NCBI GenBank assembly: GCA_942492225.1
Contig: CALODS010000026.1
Location: forward strand, 1 to 10,584
From: JAFGTX01 sp942492225
GTDB taxonomy: Bacteria; Bacillota; Clostridia; Peptostreptococcales; Acidaminobacteraceae
Direction of reading: 5' to 3'
DNA length: 10,584 nt
The position numbers and the translations under genes were made by a program. Shown piece by piece: positions 1-6,699 of this stretch. Position 1 is the stretch's first letter; every line of letters begins with the position of its first letter. The notes beneath the pieces are model-generated. The model was not told the DNA's origin. It saw only the letters and a list, made by a program, of their open reading frames with translations, and did not search any database.

Positions 1-90
1 TTAAGATACTGAAGACAATATAAATGCCCATTATAAAAATTTCAATAATAGTTTATTATATAAAGCGCCCATTGGTTATTTATGGCGGTT

Positions 91-317
91 TTAACCGAAT
101 GAATTGTTCACGTTGGAAGTTTTTTCGTATTGTGCCAATTCGAACGCATCTGTAATGATTGGATGCACATATTTCTTCATTGCAGAAGCAATCATTACAG
201 CCATTTTTTCTTTTGAGATACCACCTTTTAGGTCGAATGCGCCATTTGAGTTGGCGTTTATAATTTATTGAGCATATGCTGTTGATATAGAATCGTGTCT
301 TCGGCAATGCTGCCCAT
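91..317 (-). pseudogene. Decayed C-terminal SLH (S-layer homology) domain fragment
   Basis: Read on the minus strand, codons 264 down to 91 give 57 residues and a stop. They include IINANSNGAFD, then ISKEKMAVMIASAMKKY, matching the second half of an SLH domain (gii-G-dg-F-P, then (S/T)R-e-MAvmi-rAm). The same frame continues upstream as DSISTAYAQ but is broken by a TAA at 265-267 where SLH domains usually have a charged residue. The expected start of the domain (GSIAED, 314-297) is in another frame, so at least one stop and one frameshift are present. SLH domains anchor surface proteins to cell-wall polymers in Gram-positives. No start codon, RBS or intact surface protein is visible, and the fragment begins about 20 bases after the dsdA stop. 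I read it as a relic of a larger surface-protein gene. The family call rests on motif recognition by eye only. Confidence 0.5.
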
Positions 318-338
318 ATTTTTAAAAAGATGTAAAAT

Positions 339-1637
339 TTATTTTAATAATTTACCAGTATTGTAATAGTCAGTCATAATATCTTCTGGTACAAAACTCC
401 CACCAGTTGCCCAAATAATATGTGTTGCATTTAATTGTTGGGAAGTCGTGAACTGTTTGAAATAGTTAGAGTTACTTAATTGTTTTAATGCAGTTGCACC
501 AGCGAGTGCAGATGGCTCTAAATAAATTTGTTCAGTATCAACCATTATAGATAATGCTCTAAATAATTCTTGATCGTCTGATGTTGTGACACCTGAAAGT
601 AAGCGCATCATATTGATTCCAACAAATGCTGATGGTCGTCCTACGGCAAGTCCATCAGCTTCGGTTATATTATCAATACCAATGTCTTGAACAGATATAC
701 CATCATGCAGTTCTGTCGCCATTCCAAGAAGCATGCATGGAGAATGGGTTGGTTCTGCAAAAAAACAGTGAATATGCTCGCCAAAGACTTGTTTCAAACC
801 ATACGCAACGCCACCAGGACCACCACCAACACCACAAGGGATATAGACAAATAAGGGATGTGCTGCATCAACAGTTATCTTTTGATCAATGAGTTGCTGC
901 TGTAATCTTAGGCCAGCGACACTATAGCCCAAAAATAAATTAGTGGAGTTTTCATCATCAATAAAATAATTATTAGGATCTTTAGCGGCTTCTTTTCTGC
1001 CCTTTTCAACAGCGATAGAATAATCTGTATTGTGTTCAACAACATTGACGCCTTTGCTGCGTAGCAAGTCTTTTTTCCAAAGTTTCGCGTCGGAAGACAT
1101 ATGTACTGAGACGTGAAACCCTAATTGGGCACTTATGATGCCAATGCTCAATCCTAAGTTTCCAGTTGAGCCAACTGTAACAGCATATTGTGAGAAGAAT
1201 GCTTTAAAATTAGGATTGGAGAGTTTACTGTAATCATCGTGAAGTGACAACAACCCTGCATTAATTGCAAGAGTTTCTGCATGTTTAATAACTTCATAAA
1301 TACCACCTCGTGCTTTAATAGAACCAGCAACAGGGAGTGCATGATCTCCCTTTAAGTAAACGGCACCTGTTAAATTAGAAAAGTATGCCTTTGAAAATGA
1401 AGAGATATTAATAAGCTCGGATTCGATAATACCCTTTGTTTTTATTGTATCTGGAAAGACTGTTTGAAAAAATGGTGCAAATCGATTAAGTCGTGCTTGG
1501 GCTTCTTTTATATCTAAAAGCGTCAATCCATCAATAGCTCTTTCGGTCTTATTGTAATGAGGATTGAACCATATAACTTCTTCAAGGGATTGTAAAGCAT
1601 GAATTAATGGTGTTTCTTTAATATTTAAAGTATTCAT
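339..1637 (-). CDS. dsdA: D-serine ammonia-lyase (D-serine dehydratase), PLP-dependent
   Basis: A cytoplasmic enzyme that converts D-serine to pyruvate and ammonia, detoxifying D-serine and using it as a carbon and nitrogen source. The 432 aa are close to the E. coli DsdA length (about 442). The pyridoxal-phosphate lysine lies in the motif AGSIKARGG (K108), typical of DsdA rather than threonine dehydratases (usually SFKxRGA). The phosphate- and substrate-binding loop GSTGNLGLS is at 156-164, and the glycine-rich cofactor loop PCGVGGGPGG is at 267-276, so all catalytic elements look intact. The start is supported by GGAGG (1648-1644 on the minus strand) six bases before the ATG. It is transcribed alone, divergently from an XRE-cupin regulator, from a strong promoter at 1694-1722. 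No DsdC-type LysR regulator or dedicated D-serine permease is visible here. Product pyruvate links it loosely to the pyruvate-type circuit at the right end, which is inference. Confidence 0.93.
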   Translation of the reverse strand: MNTLNIKETPLIHALQSLEEVIWFNPHYNKTERAIDGLTLLDIKEAQARLNRFAPFFQTVFPDTIKTKGIIESELINISSFSKAYFSNLTGAVYLKGDHALPVAGSIKARGGIYEVIKHAETLAINAGLLSLHDDYSKLSNPNFKAFFSQYAVTVGSTGNLGLSIGIISAQLGFHVSVHMSSDAKLWKKDLLRSKGVNVVEHNTDYSIAVEKGRKEAAKDPNNYFIDDENSTNLFLGYSVAGLRLQQQLIDQKITVDAAHPLFVYIPCGVGGGPGGVAYGLKQVFGEHIHCFFAEPTHSPCMLLGMATELHDGISVQDIGIDNITEADGLAVGRPSAFVGINMMRLLSGVTTSDDQELFRALSIMVDTEQIYLEPSALAGATALKQLSNSNYFKQFTTSQQLNATHIIWATGGSFVPEDIMTDYYNTGKLLK

Positions 1638-1661
1638 ATGTAACCTCCGATAAATTTATGT

Positions 1662-1697
1662 AAATAAATATAATATCCAGTAAATATATATTTATTT
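1662..1697. repeat. Inverted repeat over the dsdA -10 and start point, candidate operator
   Basis: AAATAAATATA (1662-1672) and its exact complement TATATTTATTT (1687-1697) are separated by 14 bases. One arm covers most of the dsdA -10 and the predicted start point, and the other lies in the early leader. Because transcription should begin around 1687, one arm is almost entirely untranscribed, so an RNA hairpin is unlikely and a DNA operator is more plausible. The divergently encoded XRE-cupin protein is the obvious candidate binder. The arms are pure A/T in an A/T-rich region, so chance cannot be excluded. Confidence 0.45.
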
Positions 1698-1722
1698 TAG
1701 CGACTCCTCATGAAAAAGTCAA
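1694..1722 (-). promoter_or_regulatory. Sigma-A-type promoter of dsdA
   Basis: On the minus strand, TTGACT (1722-1717) and TAAAAT (1699-1694) are separated by exactly 17 bases. That is five of six matches in each hexamer at ideal spacing. The predicted start point is near 1687, giving a leader of about 50 bases before the dsdA ATG at 1637. This is the best vegetative promoter in the window, so dsdA probably needs repression, or an activator that acts in another way, to be controlled. Confidence 0.7.
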
Positions 1723-1779
1723 TTTTGTTTACTTATATTAAATATAATTTAATTAATGAATAATCAACACTTTATTATG

Positions 1780-1808
1780 TTCCGAAATAGTGAAGAATAT
1801 TGTATACT
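1780..1808 (+). promoter_or_regulatory. Probable promoter of the XRE-cupin regulator gene
   Basis: TATACT at 1803-1808 is a good -10 element. The hexamer 17 bases upstream (TTCCGA, 1780-1785) is a weak -35. The start point would be near 1815, about 30 bases before the ATG at 1845. The weak -35 fits a modestly expressed or controlled regulator gene. Confidence 0.4.
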
Positions 1809-1844
1809 AATTGTGAGGTCGATGAAATTAAGAAGGAGAACTAC

Positions 1845-2399
1845 ATGGATGACATAAATATTGGCAAGAAAATTATGGAATATAGAAAATTTAAAAATTT
1901 AAATATAAGAGAACTTGCAACAATGGCAAAGGTTACGCCATCATTATTAAGTCAAATTGAACGAGGGGTTGCAAACCCATCTATTAACACATTAAAGGTT
2001 ATTTCTTCAGTTTTAGAAGTGCCCTTATTCACATTCTTTGTGAGTACTGTAGCGGCGAAGGACTTAGTTGTACGCAAAGAGGATAGACGAGGCATTGTTT
2101 TTCCTGAGAGCCAGAACTTTTCATATGAACTATTGTCACCAGACTTAAATGGAACGCTTGAAATGGCATTGATGACATTAACTGAAAATTCTTGTTCATC
2201 GGAGGAATCCATGGGACATGAAGGAGAAGAAGCAGCTTTTGTAATAAAAGGGAAAATTAATTTGCATCTTGATGATGAATTGGTGGTATTAAACCAAGGT
2301 GACAGTGTGCGAATTCCTTCTCACATGAAACACAAATGGGAAAATGAGTATTCAGAAACTGCACAAATTGTATTTGCCATAACACCACCATCTTTTTAA
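1845..2399 (+). CDS. XRE-family regulator with C-terminal cupin domain
   Basis: A 184-aa cytoplasmic DNA-binding protein. Residues 7-61 form an XRE/Cro helix-turn-helix (IRELATMAKVTPSLLSQIER, with NPSINTLKVIS following). Residues about 107-180 form a small cupin barrel, with GHEGEEAAFVIKGK and QGDSVRIPSHMKHKWEN as the two conserved halves. This architecture is that of PuuR-like regulators, in which the cupin senses a small metabolite and the HTH binds an operator, often beside the genes it controls. I chose the ATG at 1845 because AAGGAG (1833-1838) sits six bases before it. An upstream TTG at 1800 is in frame but would add 15 residues overlapping the -10 and has no RBS. It is divergent from dsdA, so control of dsdA in response to D-serine or a related metabolite is the likely role. 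The ligand cannot be read from sequence. Confidence 0.9.
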   Translation: MDDINIGKKIMEYRKFKNLNIRELATMAKVTPSLLSQIERGVANPSINTLKVISSVLEVPLFTFFVSTVAAKDLVVRKEDRRGIVFPESQNFSYELLSPDLNGTLEMALMTLTENSCSSEESMGHEGEEAAFVIKGKINLHLDDELVVLNQGDSVRIPSHMKHKWENEYSETAQIVFAITPPSF

Positions 2400-2409
2400 T
2401 TAAATCATG

Positions 2410-2441
2410 ATACTCCTTATTGTAAGGAGTATTTTTTTTTT
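2410..2441 (+). terminator. Rho-independent terminator after the XRE-cupin gene
   Basis: A perfect 10-bp stem ATACTCCTTA / TAAGGAGTAT with a 3-base loop is followed by a run of ten T (2432-2441). It begins 10 bases after the regulator stop and separates it from the TetR gene. Confidence 0.92.
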
Positions 2442-2452
2442 GATGAATTTGA

Positions 2453-2458
2453 TATAAT
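2453..2458 (+). promoter_or_regulatory. -10 element of the tetR-DUF554 operon
   Basis: TATAAT is a perfect -10, placed 30 bases before the GTG start at 2488. The -35 region falls inside the T-run of the preceding terminator and has no recognisable TTGACA, so the promoter may be weak or regulated. The exact start point is uncertain. Confidence 0.45.
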
Positions 2459-2487
2459 AAATTTGAAATTAATAAGGAAGTGAAACT

Positions 2488-3150
2488 GTGCCTAAAAAAA
2501 CATTTTTTAATTTATCCTCCGAAAAGAGAAGGCGAGTAGAAGAAAGTGCTTTGCACGAATTTGAACAGTACATATACGGCGATGCAAGTATCAACAGAAT
2601 TGTAAAAAACGCAGGCATTGCAAAGGGAAGTTTTTATCAGTATTTTGAAGATAAAATGGATCTCGCACTATATGTCTTATCAATTATTGGTGACGAAGAA
2701 ACTGCTTATATTGAAAGCAACTTATCAATGATTCCTTTGCAGGACAATGATTTCTTTTTATGTATAAGGAAGCAAATTGAAATGAGTGTGGAATTTGGAC
2801 TGAAAAACAGGCAATACATCACGGTGTATAGAAATCTTATGTTGTCAAATGAGCTGATTTTACAGCAAAGAATTGCGGAAATGACTAATGTAATGGGAAT
2901 AGAGTATTATCGTGAAAAAATTGAATGGCATATGGCCCAAGGCAATATTCGTCAGGATATTTCTTCAGTTTATATGGCACAATATTTGATGATGCTTATT
3001 TTTTCTTTACTAGATGAATTTTTTAAAAGCGATTTGTCAGATATTGACACCAAGCGCAAAAATATGTCATCGATGGTTGATGCGCTTTTAGAAATAATAA
3101 AAAGCGGTATAAAAAAACAGGGGGATAATGATGTTAGGGACAATTGTTAA
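2488..3150 (+). CDS. TetR/AcrR-family transcriptional regulator
   Basis: A 220-aa protein with the TetR layout. The N-terminal DNA-binding domain (about residues 11-58) holds the recognition helix region INRIVKNAGIAKGSFYQYFEDK, of which the AKGSFYQYF part is the family hallmark. The remainder is helical and variable and would bind an unknown ligand and mediate dimerisation. The start is a GTG, supported by AAGGAAG (2474-2480) seven bases upstream; the next ATG (codon 59) would delete the HTH. The gene overlaps the following DUF554 gene, so the two are almost certainly co-transcribed and possibly translationally coupled. The usual inference is that the regulator represses its own operon and that the membrane protein handles, or responds to, the inducer. 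No clear operator palindrome was found around the -10. Confidence 0.9.
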   Translation: MPKKTFFNLSSEKRRRVEESALHEFEQYIYGDASINRIVKNAGIAKGSFYQYFEDKMDLALYVLSIIGDEETAYIESNLSMIPLQDNDFFLCIRKQIEMSVEFGLKNRQYITVYRNLMLSNELILQQRIAEMTNVMGIEYYREKIEWHMAQGNIRQDISSVYMAQYLMMLIFSLLDEFFKSDLSDIDTKRKNMSSMVDALLEIIKSGIKKQGDNDVRDNC

Positions 3151-3814
3151 TGCGATAGCAATAATTGTAGGTTCTATAATAGGGTTATTAATTGGAAAGC
3201 ATATTCAAGAAAGATACAGTGATATTATAATTAAGGGATTATCATTAGCAATTCTAGCAATGGGTATAGGTGGTGCAATTTCAGCTAATAATATGTTGGT
3301 TGTTATTGTTTCAATTGCGGTAGGCGCTTTAATTGGTGAGGCTATTAATATTGAAAAGCAGTTAGAACAATTTGGAATGATTATAGAAAAACGCTTTTCA
3401 TCTAATAATCCAATCGCTCAAGGATTTGTTACAGCAACATTACTCTTTTGTACAGGTTCTATGGCTATTCTTGGGGCTATTCAAGGTGGTTTATTAGGGA
3501 ATCACGAAACGCTGCTGATCAAGTCAATTCTAGATGGGGTAATATCCGTAATTTTTGCGGCTACTTTGGGAATTGGTGTTATATTATCTTCAGTGAGTGT
3601 ATTTCTTTATCAAGGTGCAATTGCAATTTCATCATCATTTTTGCAAGATATATTAACAGATGCTGTGATTCAAGATTTGTCAGCAGTGGGGGGGCTTTTA
3701 CTAATGGGTCTTGGATTAAAAATGCTTGGAGCAATTGAATTAAAAGTAGGAAATTTAATCCCAGCACTATTTGTACCAGTGATGATTTATCCAATAATAA
3801 ACATTTTTATGTGA
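3131..3814 (+). CDS. DUF554 family membrane protein (YdfK/YqgA type)
   Basis: A 227-aa, very hydrophobic protein with roughly six to seven membrane segments (about residues 4-22, 35-50, 56-70, 98-122, 134-160, 184-202 and 209-226). The opening MLGTIVNAIAIIVGSIIGLL and the central block FCTGSMAILGAIQGG match the DUF554 family, which includes B. subtilis YdfK and E. coli YqgA. It is probably a transporter-like inner-membrane protein; its substrate is not established. Two ATGs lie side by side (3128 and 3131). I prefer 3131 because the G-run 3120-3124 is then six rather than three bases away, and family members start MLG. The gene overlaps the end of the tetR gene by about 20 bases and is last in its operon, with a strong terminator 36 bases after its stop. 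Confidence 0.88.
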   Translation: MLGTIVNAIAIIVGSIIGLLIGKHIQERYSDIIIKGLSLAILAMGIGGAISANNMLVVIVSIAVGALIGEAINIEKQLEQFGMIIEKRFSSNNPIAQGFVTATLLFCTGSMAILGAIQGGLLGNHETLLIKSILDGVISVIFAATLGIGVILSSVSVFLYQGAIAISSSFLQDILTDAVIQDLSAVGGLLLMGLGLKMLGAIELKVGNLIPALFVPVMIYPIINIFM

Positions 3815-3850
3815 TGATAGATAAAATTAAAAACTAAGTAATAGTCTTAA

Positions 3851-3884
3851 TGAGAAGTTTAGGAATAAACTTCTCATTTTTTTT
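3851..3884 (+). terminator. Rho-independent terminator after the tetR-DUF554 operon
   Basis: A perfect 11-bp stem TGAGAAGTTTA / TAAACTTCTCA with loop GGAA is followed by eight T. The remaining 100 bases to the chemoreceptor start are A/T-rich. I see no convincing -35/-10 pair or flagellar sigma-28 promoter there, although transcription of the next gene must start in this gap. Confidence 0.93.
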
Positions 3885-3987
3885 ATGCTTTTTTATGTAT
3901 TTTATGTGTGAAAATACATTGTTTGGTGTATATATGTTCTAGTAGTGGTTTATGTAGAAAAAGACAAAATAATATTGGAGGGAATTT

Positions 3988-6624
3988 ATGTTTAAGAAAA
4001 GTCTAAAAGCTCAATTTTCACTATATTTCGTTGTCATTATTTTAATTACAGCCGCTGCAATAGGTGGGATAAGTTATAAAATAGCTTATGACAATTTAGT
4101 GATCGAAGCAGGAAAACAGTTACAGTTATCTAGTGACAAGTTATTTGAAGAATTGAACGGATCATTTACTCTAGTAGAAAGCATAGCAGGCGTTCTTTCT
4201 GAATTGGATTCAGTAAGATCAGCAATCACAGATCAATCACAGCAAAAAACCAATATTGCCGCAGATGTAATGACTATTTTTGGCGAAAAATTAGGAAATA
4301 CAACAGAAGGAATTTTTGTTGCCGATGAAAAAGGTGCAGTAATTGTAGATAGTGTAAACGGTGCCTACAAAGGTATTAGTATTGCTGACCGGAGTTATTT
4401 TATGATGGGCATGGAGGGTAAAACTTCTTGGAGTGACGTCATCATGTCTAAAGCTTCAAACAATCCTGTTAGTGTTTATGCAATACCAATTACTCAAAAC
4501 AATACATCTAAAGGTGTTTTGGCAGTGGTAGTATCTTTCAGTGAAGTAGCAAAAGTTGTTGGGGAAATGCATGTAGGAGAAACGGGTTATGCCTATATGA
4601 TTGACTCAACTGGTCTTGTTGTCAGTCATAAAGATACAACAAAAGTATTAACTGAAAATTTATTAGATATCGACATTAAAGAACTGAACTTGATGGTACA
4701 AGAAATGATTAGCGGTAACAGTGGTGTAGGTACGTATACATTTGACGGCGTAACAAAGCTCAATTTATTTAGACCGTTCAAAAATTGGTCAATGTCCGTT
4801 AATATACCTGAGACTGAATATTTAGCAACTGCAATCGCTTTAAGAAATGTGATTATGACAATTGCATTAGGTTTTATAGTAATTGCTGCAGTTGGTGGTG
4901 TTTTATTTTCTACGCAATTAGTGAAGCCAATTATTGCTGCAAAGAATGCAATAGCAGTTGTTGCAACGGGTGATTTAGATATTTCGTTAAGTGTCAAAAG
5001 AGAAGATGAAATTGGACAATTAGGAAATGCTTTTAATTCTCTTATCAGTGAAATGAAAAATCAAGCAATGATTATTGGAAATATTGAGAAGGGCGATTTT
5101 AACTCTGAGATTATTGTAAGATCAGATAAAGACGTTGTCAATCAACGACTTGCTTCTATGAAATCATATATTGAACAAATCGTTGTAGATATCAAAGAAA
5201 TTATTAGCCATATTCAAGAAGGTGATTTGAGTCACAGAGTTCCAAGTGAAGGTTTCCAAGGCAATTGGAAGGAAATATTAGATCAATTGAATATGTTATC
5301 AAGAACAATAGAAGAGCCCATTGCATTTACAACAAGTTATTTGGTTGAAATGGCTAATGGTAGATCGTTAAAACCTATTCAAAACAATTATCATGGTGAT
5401 TTTTATACCATGGCTGAAAGCATGGATGAAGTGCGTCGTGCACTTAATATTCTCGTTGATGAGGCAAGTTCGTTAAGTAAAGCTGGAAGAAATGGTGACT
5501 TGAGTGCAAGAGGAGATATAGCGGGATTACAAGGTAGTTACAAAGAAATTATTCAAGGCGTCAATGATACCCTTGATGCAGTACTGGAACCAATAAATGA
5601 AGCGGTCGTTGTTTTACAAAAATTCTCTGAAGGTGACTTATCAACACAAGTTAAAGGTGTGTATCAGGGAGATCATAATACAATCAAGAATGCTCTTAAT
5701 TCAACGATTACAGAAATTAATAGTTATATTACTGATATATCTAATACACTTAATCAAATCGCTGTAAAGAATCTAGCTGTTAGAATATCAAGACCATTCC
5801 TAGGTGACTTTAATCAACTCAAAATGTCGATTAACAATATTATTACTAATTTAAATGATGTATTTTATGAATTTTCAATGGCTTCAGAACAAGTAGCAAC
5901 AGGTGCTGATCAAGTTGCAAATTCAAGCCAGATGTCTTCGCAAGGAGCGATGGAACAAGCTAGTAGTATAGAAGAAATTACGGCTTCTATTACTCAGTTA
6001 ACAGAACAAACTAGGGAAAATTCCGAAAATGCCTTGATGGCAAATAATTTGAGTAGTAATGCAAAATTCAATGCAAATGAAGGTGAGCAAAGAATGTCAA
6101 ATATGATGAAAGCCATGGGTGATATTAAGCAATCCTCTGAAAATATTCACAACATCATTAAAGTCATTGATGATATTGCTTTTCAAACCAATATTTTGGC
6201 ATTAAATGCGGCTGTTGAAGCAGCAAGAGCTGGTGATCATGGAAAAGGATTTGCAGTGGTTGCTGAAGAAGTTCGTAACTTAGCGGCAAGAAGCGCTCAA
6301 GCAGTTAAAGAAACTACCCAACTTATTCAAGAAAGCATTTCGAATGTCAATTTGGGAAATGAAACGGCAGTACAAACGGCGACCTCCTTAAATAAAATAG
6401 TGAGTGAGATTGATAAAGTTTCATCCATTGTAAACGAGATTTCCAAGGCGTCTTCAGAACAAACCCTTGCGTTAGAACAAATTAATGAAGGGGTGAATCA
6501 AATTTCTACTGTAACACAAATGAATAGCGCCACTGCAGAGGAAAGTGCTTCTGCAAGTCAACAGATGAGTAGTCAAGCAACTGTGCTAAGAGAAAAAATT
6601 TCCGAGTTTAATTTAAATCAATAA
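3988..6624 (+). CDS. Methyl-accepting chemotaxis protein with dCache sensor and poly-HAMP array
   Basis: An 878-aa membrane chemoreceptor. Order: cytoplasmic start with TM1 (about 10-31); extracellular double-Cache sensor (about 35-280), with the two lobe cores TEGIFVADEKGAVIVDS and GYAYMIDSTGLVVSHKD; TM2 (about 286-310); canonical HAMP (311-360); six more HAMP-like units to about residue 620; then the helical signalling domain. The hairpin tip IAFQTNILALNAAVEAARAG is at 730-749, with the usual GKGFAVVAEEVRNLA after it, the site that contacts CheA and CheW. The C-terminus ends EFNLNQ, with no NWETF-like CheR/CheB tether. The start has GGAGGG (3977-3982) five bases upstream. It is flanked by terminators, so it is monocistronic. 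The sensor has R135 and Y137 in DRSYF, but the full amino-acid-binding Cache motif is not clear, so the ligand is unknown. Adjacency to the LytS system is only suggestive. Confidence 0.95.
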   Translation: MFKKSLKAQFSLYFVVIILITAAAIGGISYKIAYDNLVIEAGKQLQLSSDKLFEELNGSFTLVESIAGVLSELDSVRSAITDQSQQKTNIAADVMTIFGEKLGNTTEGIFVADEKGAVIVDSVNGAYKGISIADRSYFMMGMEGKTSWSDVIMSKASNNPVSVYAIPITQNNTSKGVLAVVVSFSEVAKVVGEMHVGETGYAYMIDSTGLVVSHKDTTKVLTENLLDIDIKELNLMVQEMISGNSGVGTYTFDGVTKLNLFRPFKNWSMSVNIPETEYLATAIALRNVIMTIALGFIVIAAVGGVLFSTQLVKPIIAAKNAIAVVATGDLDISLSVKREDEIGQLGNAFNSLISEMKNQAMIIGNIEKGDFNSEIIVRSDKDVVNQRLASMKSYIEQIVVDIKEIISHIQEGDLSHRVPSEGFQGNWKEILDQLNMLSRTIEEPIAFTTSYLVEMANGRSLKPIQNNYHGDFYTMAESMDEVRRALNILVDEASSLSKAGRNGDLSARGDIAGLQGSYKEIIQGVNDTLDAVLEPINEAVVVLQKFSEGDLSTQVKGVYQGDHNTIKNALNSTITEINSYITDISNTLNQIAVKNLAVRISRPFLGDFNQLKMSINNIITNLNDVFYEFSMASEQVATGADQVANSSQMSSQGAMEQASSIEEITASITQLTEQTRENSENALMANNLSSNAKFNANEGEQRMSNMMKAMGDIKQSSENIHNIIKVIDDIAFQTNILALNAAVEAARAGDHGKGFAVVAEEVRNLAARSAQAVKETTQLIQESISNVNLGNETAVQTATSLNKIVSEIDKVSSIVNEISKASSEQTLALEQINEGVNQISTVTQMNSATAEESASASQQMSSQATVLREKISEFNLNQ

Positions 6625-6631
6625 ATTGAAG

Positions 6632-6661
6632 AACCGTTCATATAAAGTGGACGGTTTTTTT
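6632..6661 (+). terminator. Rho-independent terminator after the chemoreceptor gene
   Basis: A 9-bp stem AACCGTTCA / TGGACGGTT (one G-T pair) with a 7-base loop is followed by seven T (6655-6661). It starts 8 bases after the receptor stop codon. Confidence 0.85.
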
Positions 6662-6671
6662 ATGTATCTGA

Positions 6672-6677
6672 TATAAT
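6672..6677 (+). promoter_or_regulatory. -10 element of the LytS/LytTR operon
   Basis: TATAAT is a perfect -10, 22 bases before the kinase ATG. The corresponding -35 region (about 6648-6653, TGGACG, 18-base spacing) is only a partial match and lies in the 3' arm of the preceding terminator stem. Start point and strength are uncertain. Confidence 0.45.
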
Positions 6678-6699
6678 AAGCCATAACGGAGGCGTAAAT

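Noticed and set aside
1..31. A minus-strand ATG at 31-29 opens a reading frame that runs off the left edge (MGIYIVFSIL).
   Set aside because: Only ten codons are visible, there is no ribosome binding site before it, and no family can be recognised.
62..92. CGCC and GGCG with flanking A and T runs could form a terminator hairpin after the SLH remnant.
   Set aside because: Only four strong pairs with an interrupted stem and a 15-base loop; not convincing.
80..307. A 75-codon minus-strand open frame covering the SLH remnant.
   Set aside because: Its translation is rich in Cys, Arg and Lys with no recognisable pattern, while another frame over the same bases gives the SLH motif; it is a shadow frame.
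1800..1844. An upstream TTG start for the XRE-cupin gene adding 15 residues.
   Set aside because: It overlaps the -10 element and lacks a ribosome binding site, whereas the ATG at 1845 has AAGGAG at good spacing.
6633..6640. ACCGTTCA upstream of the kinase promoter resembles the LytTR box and could be an autoregulatory site.
   Set aside because: It lies in the terminator stem, has no partner 21 bp away on either side, and the same 8-mer also occurs inside the chemoreceptor coding sequence near 4773, so a single copy is not informative.
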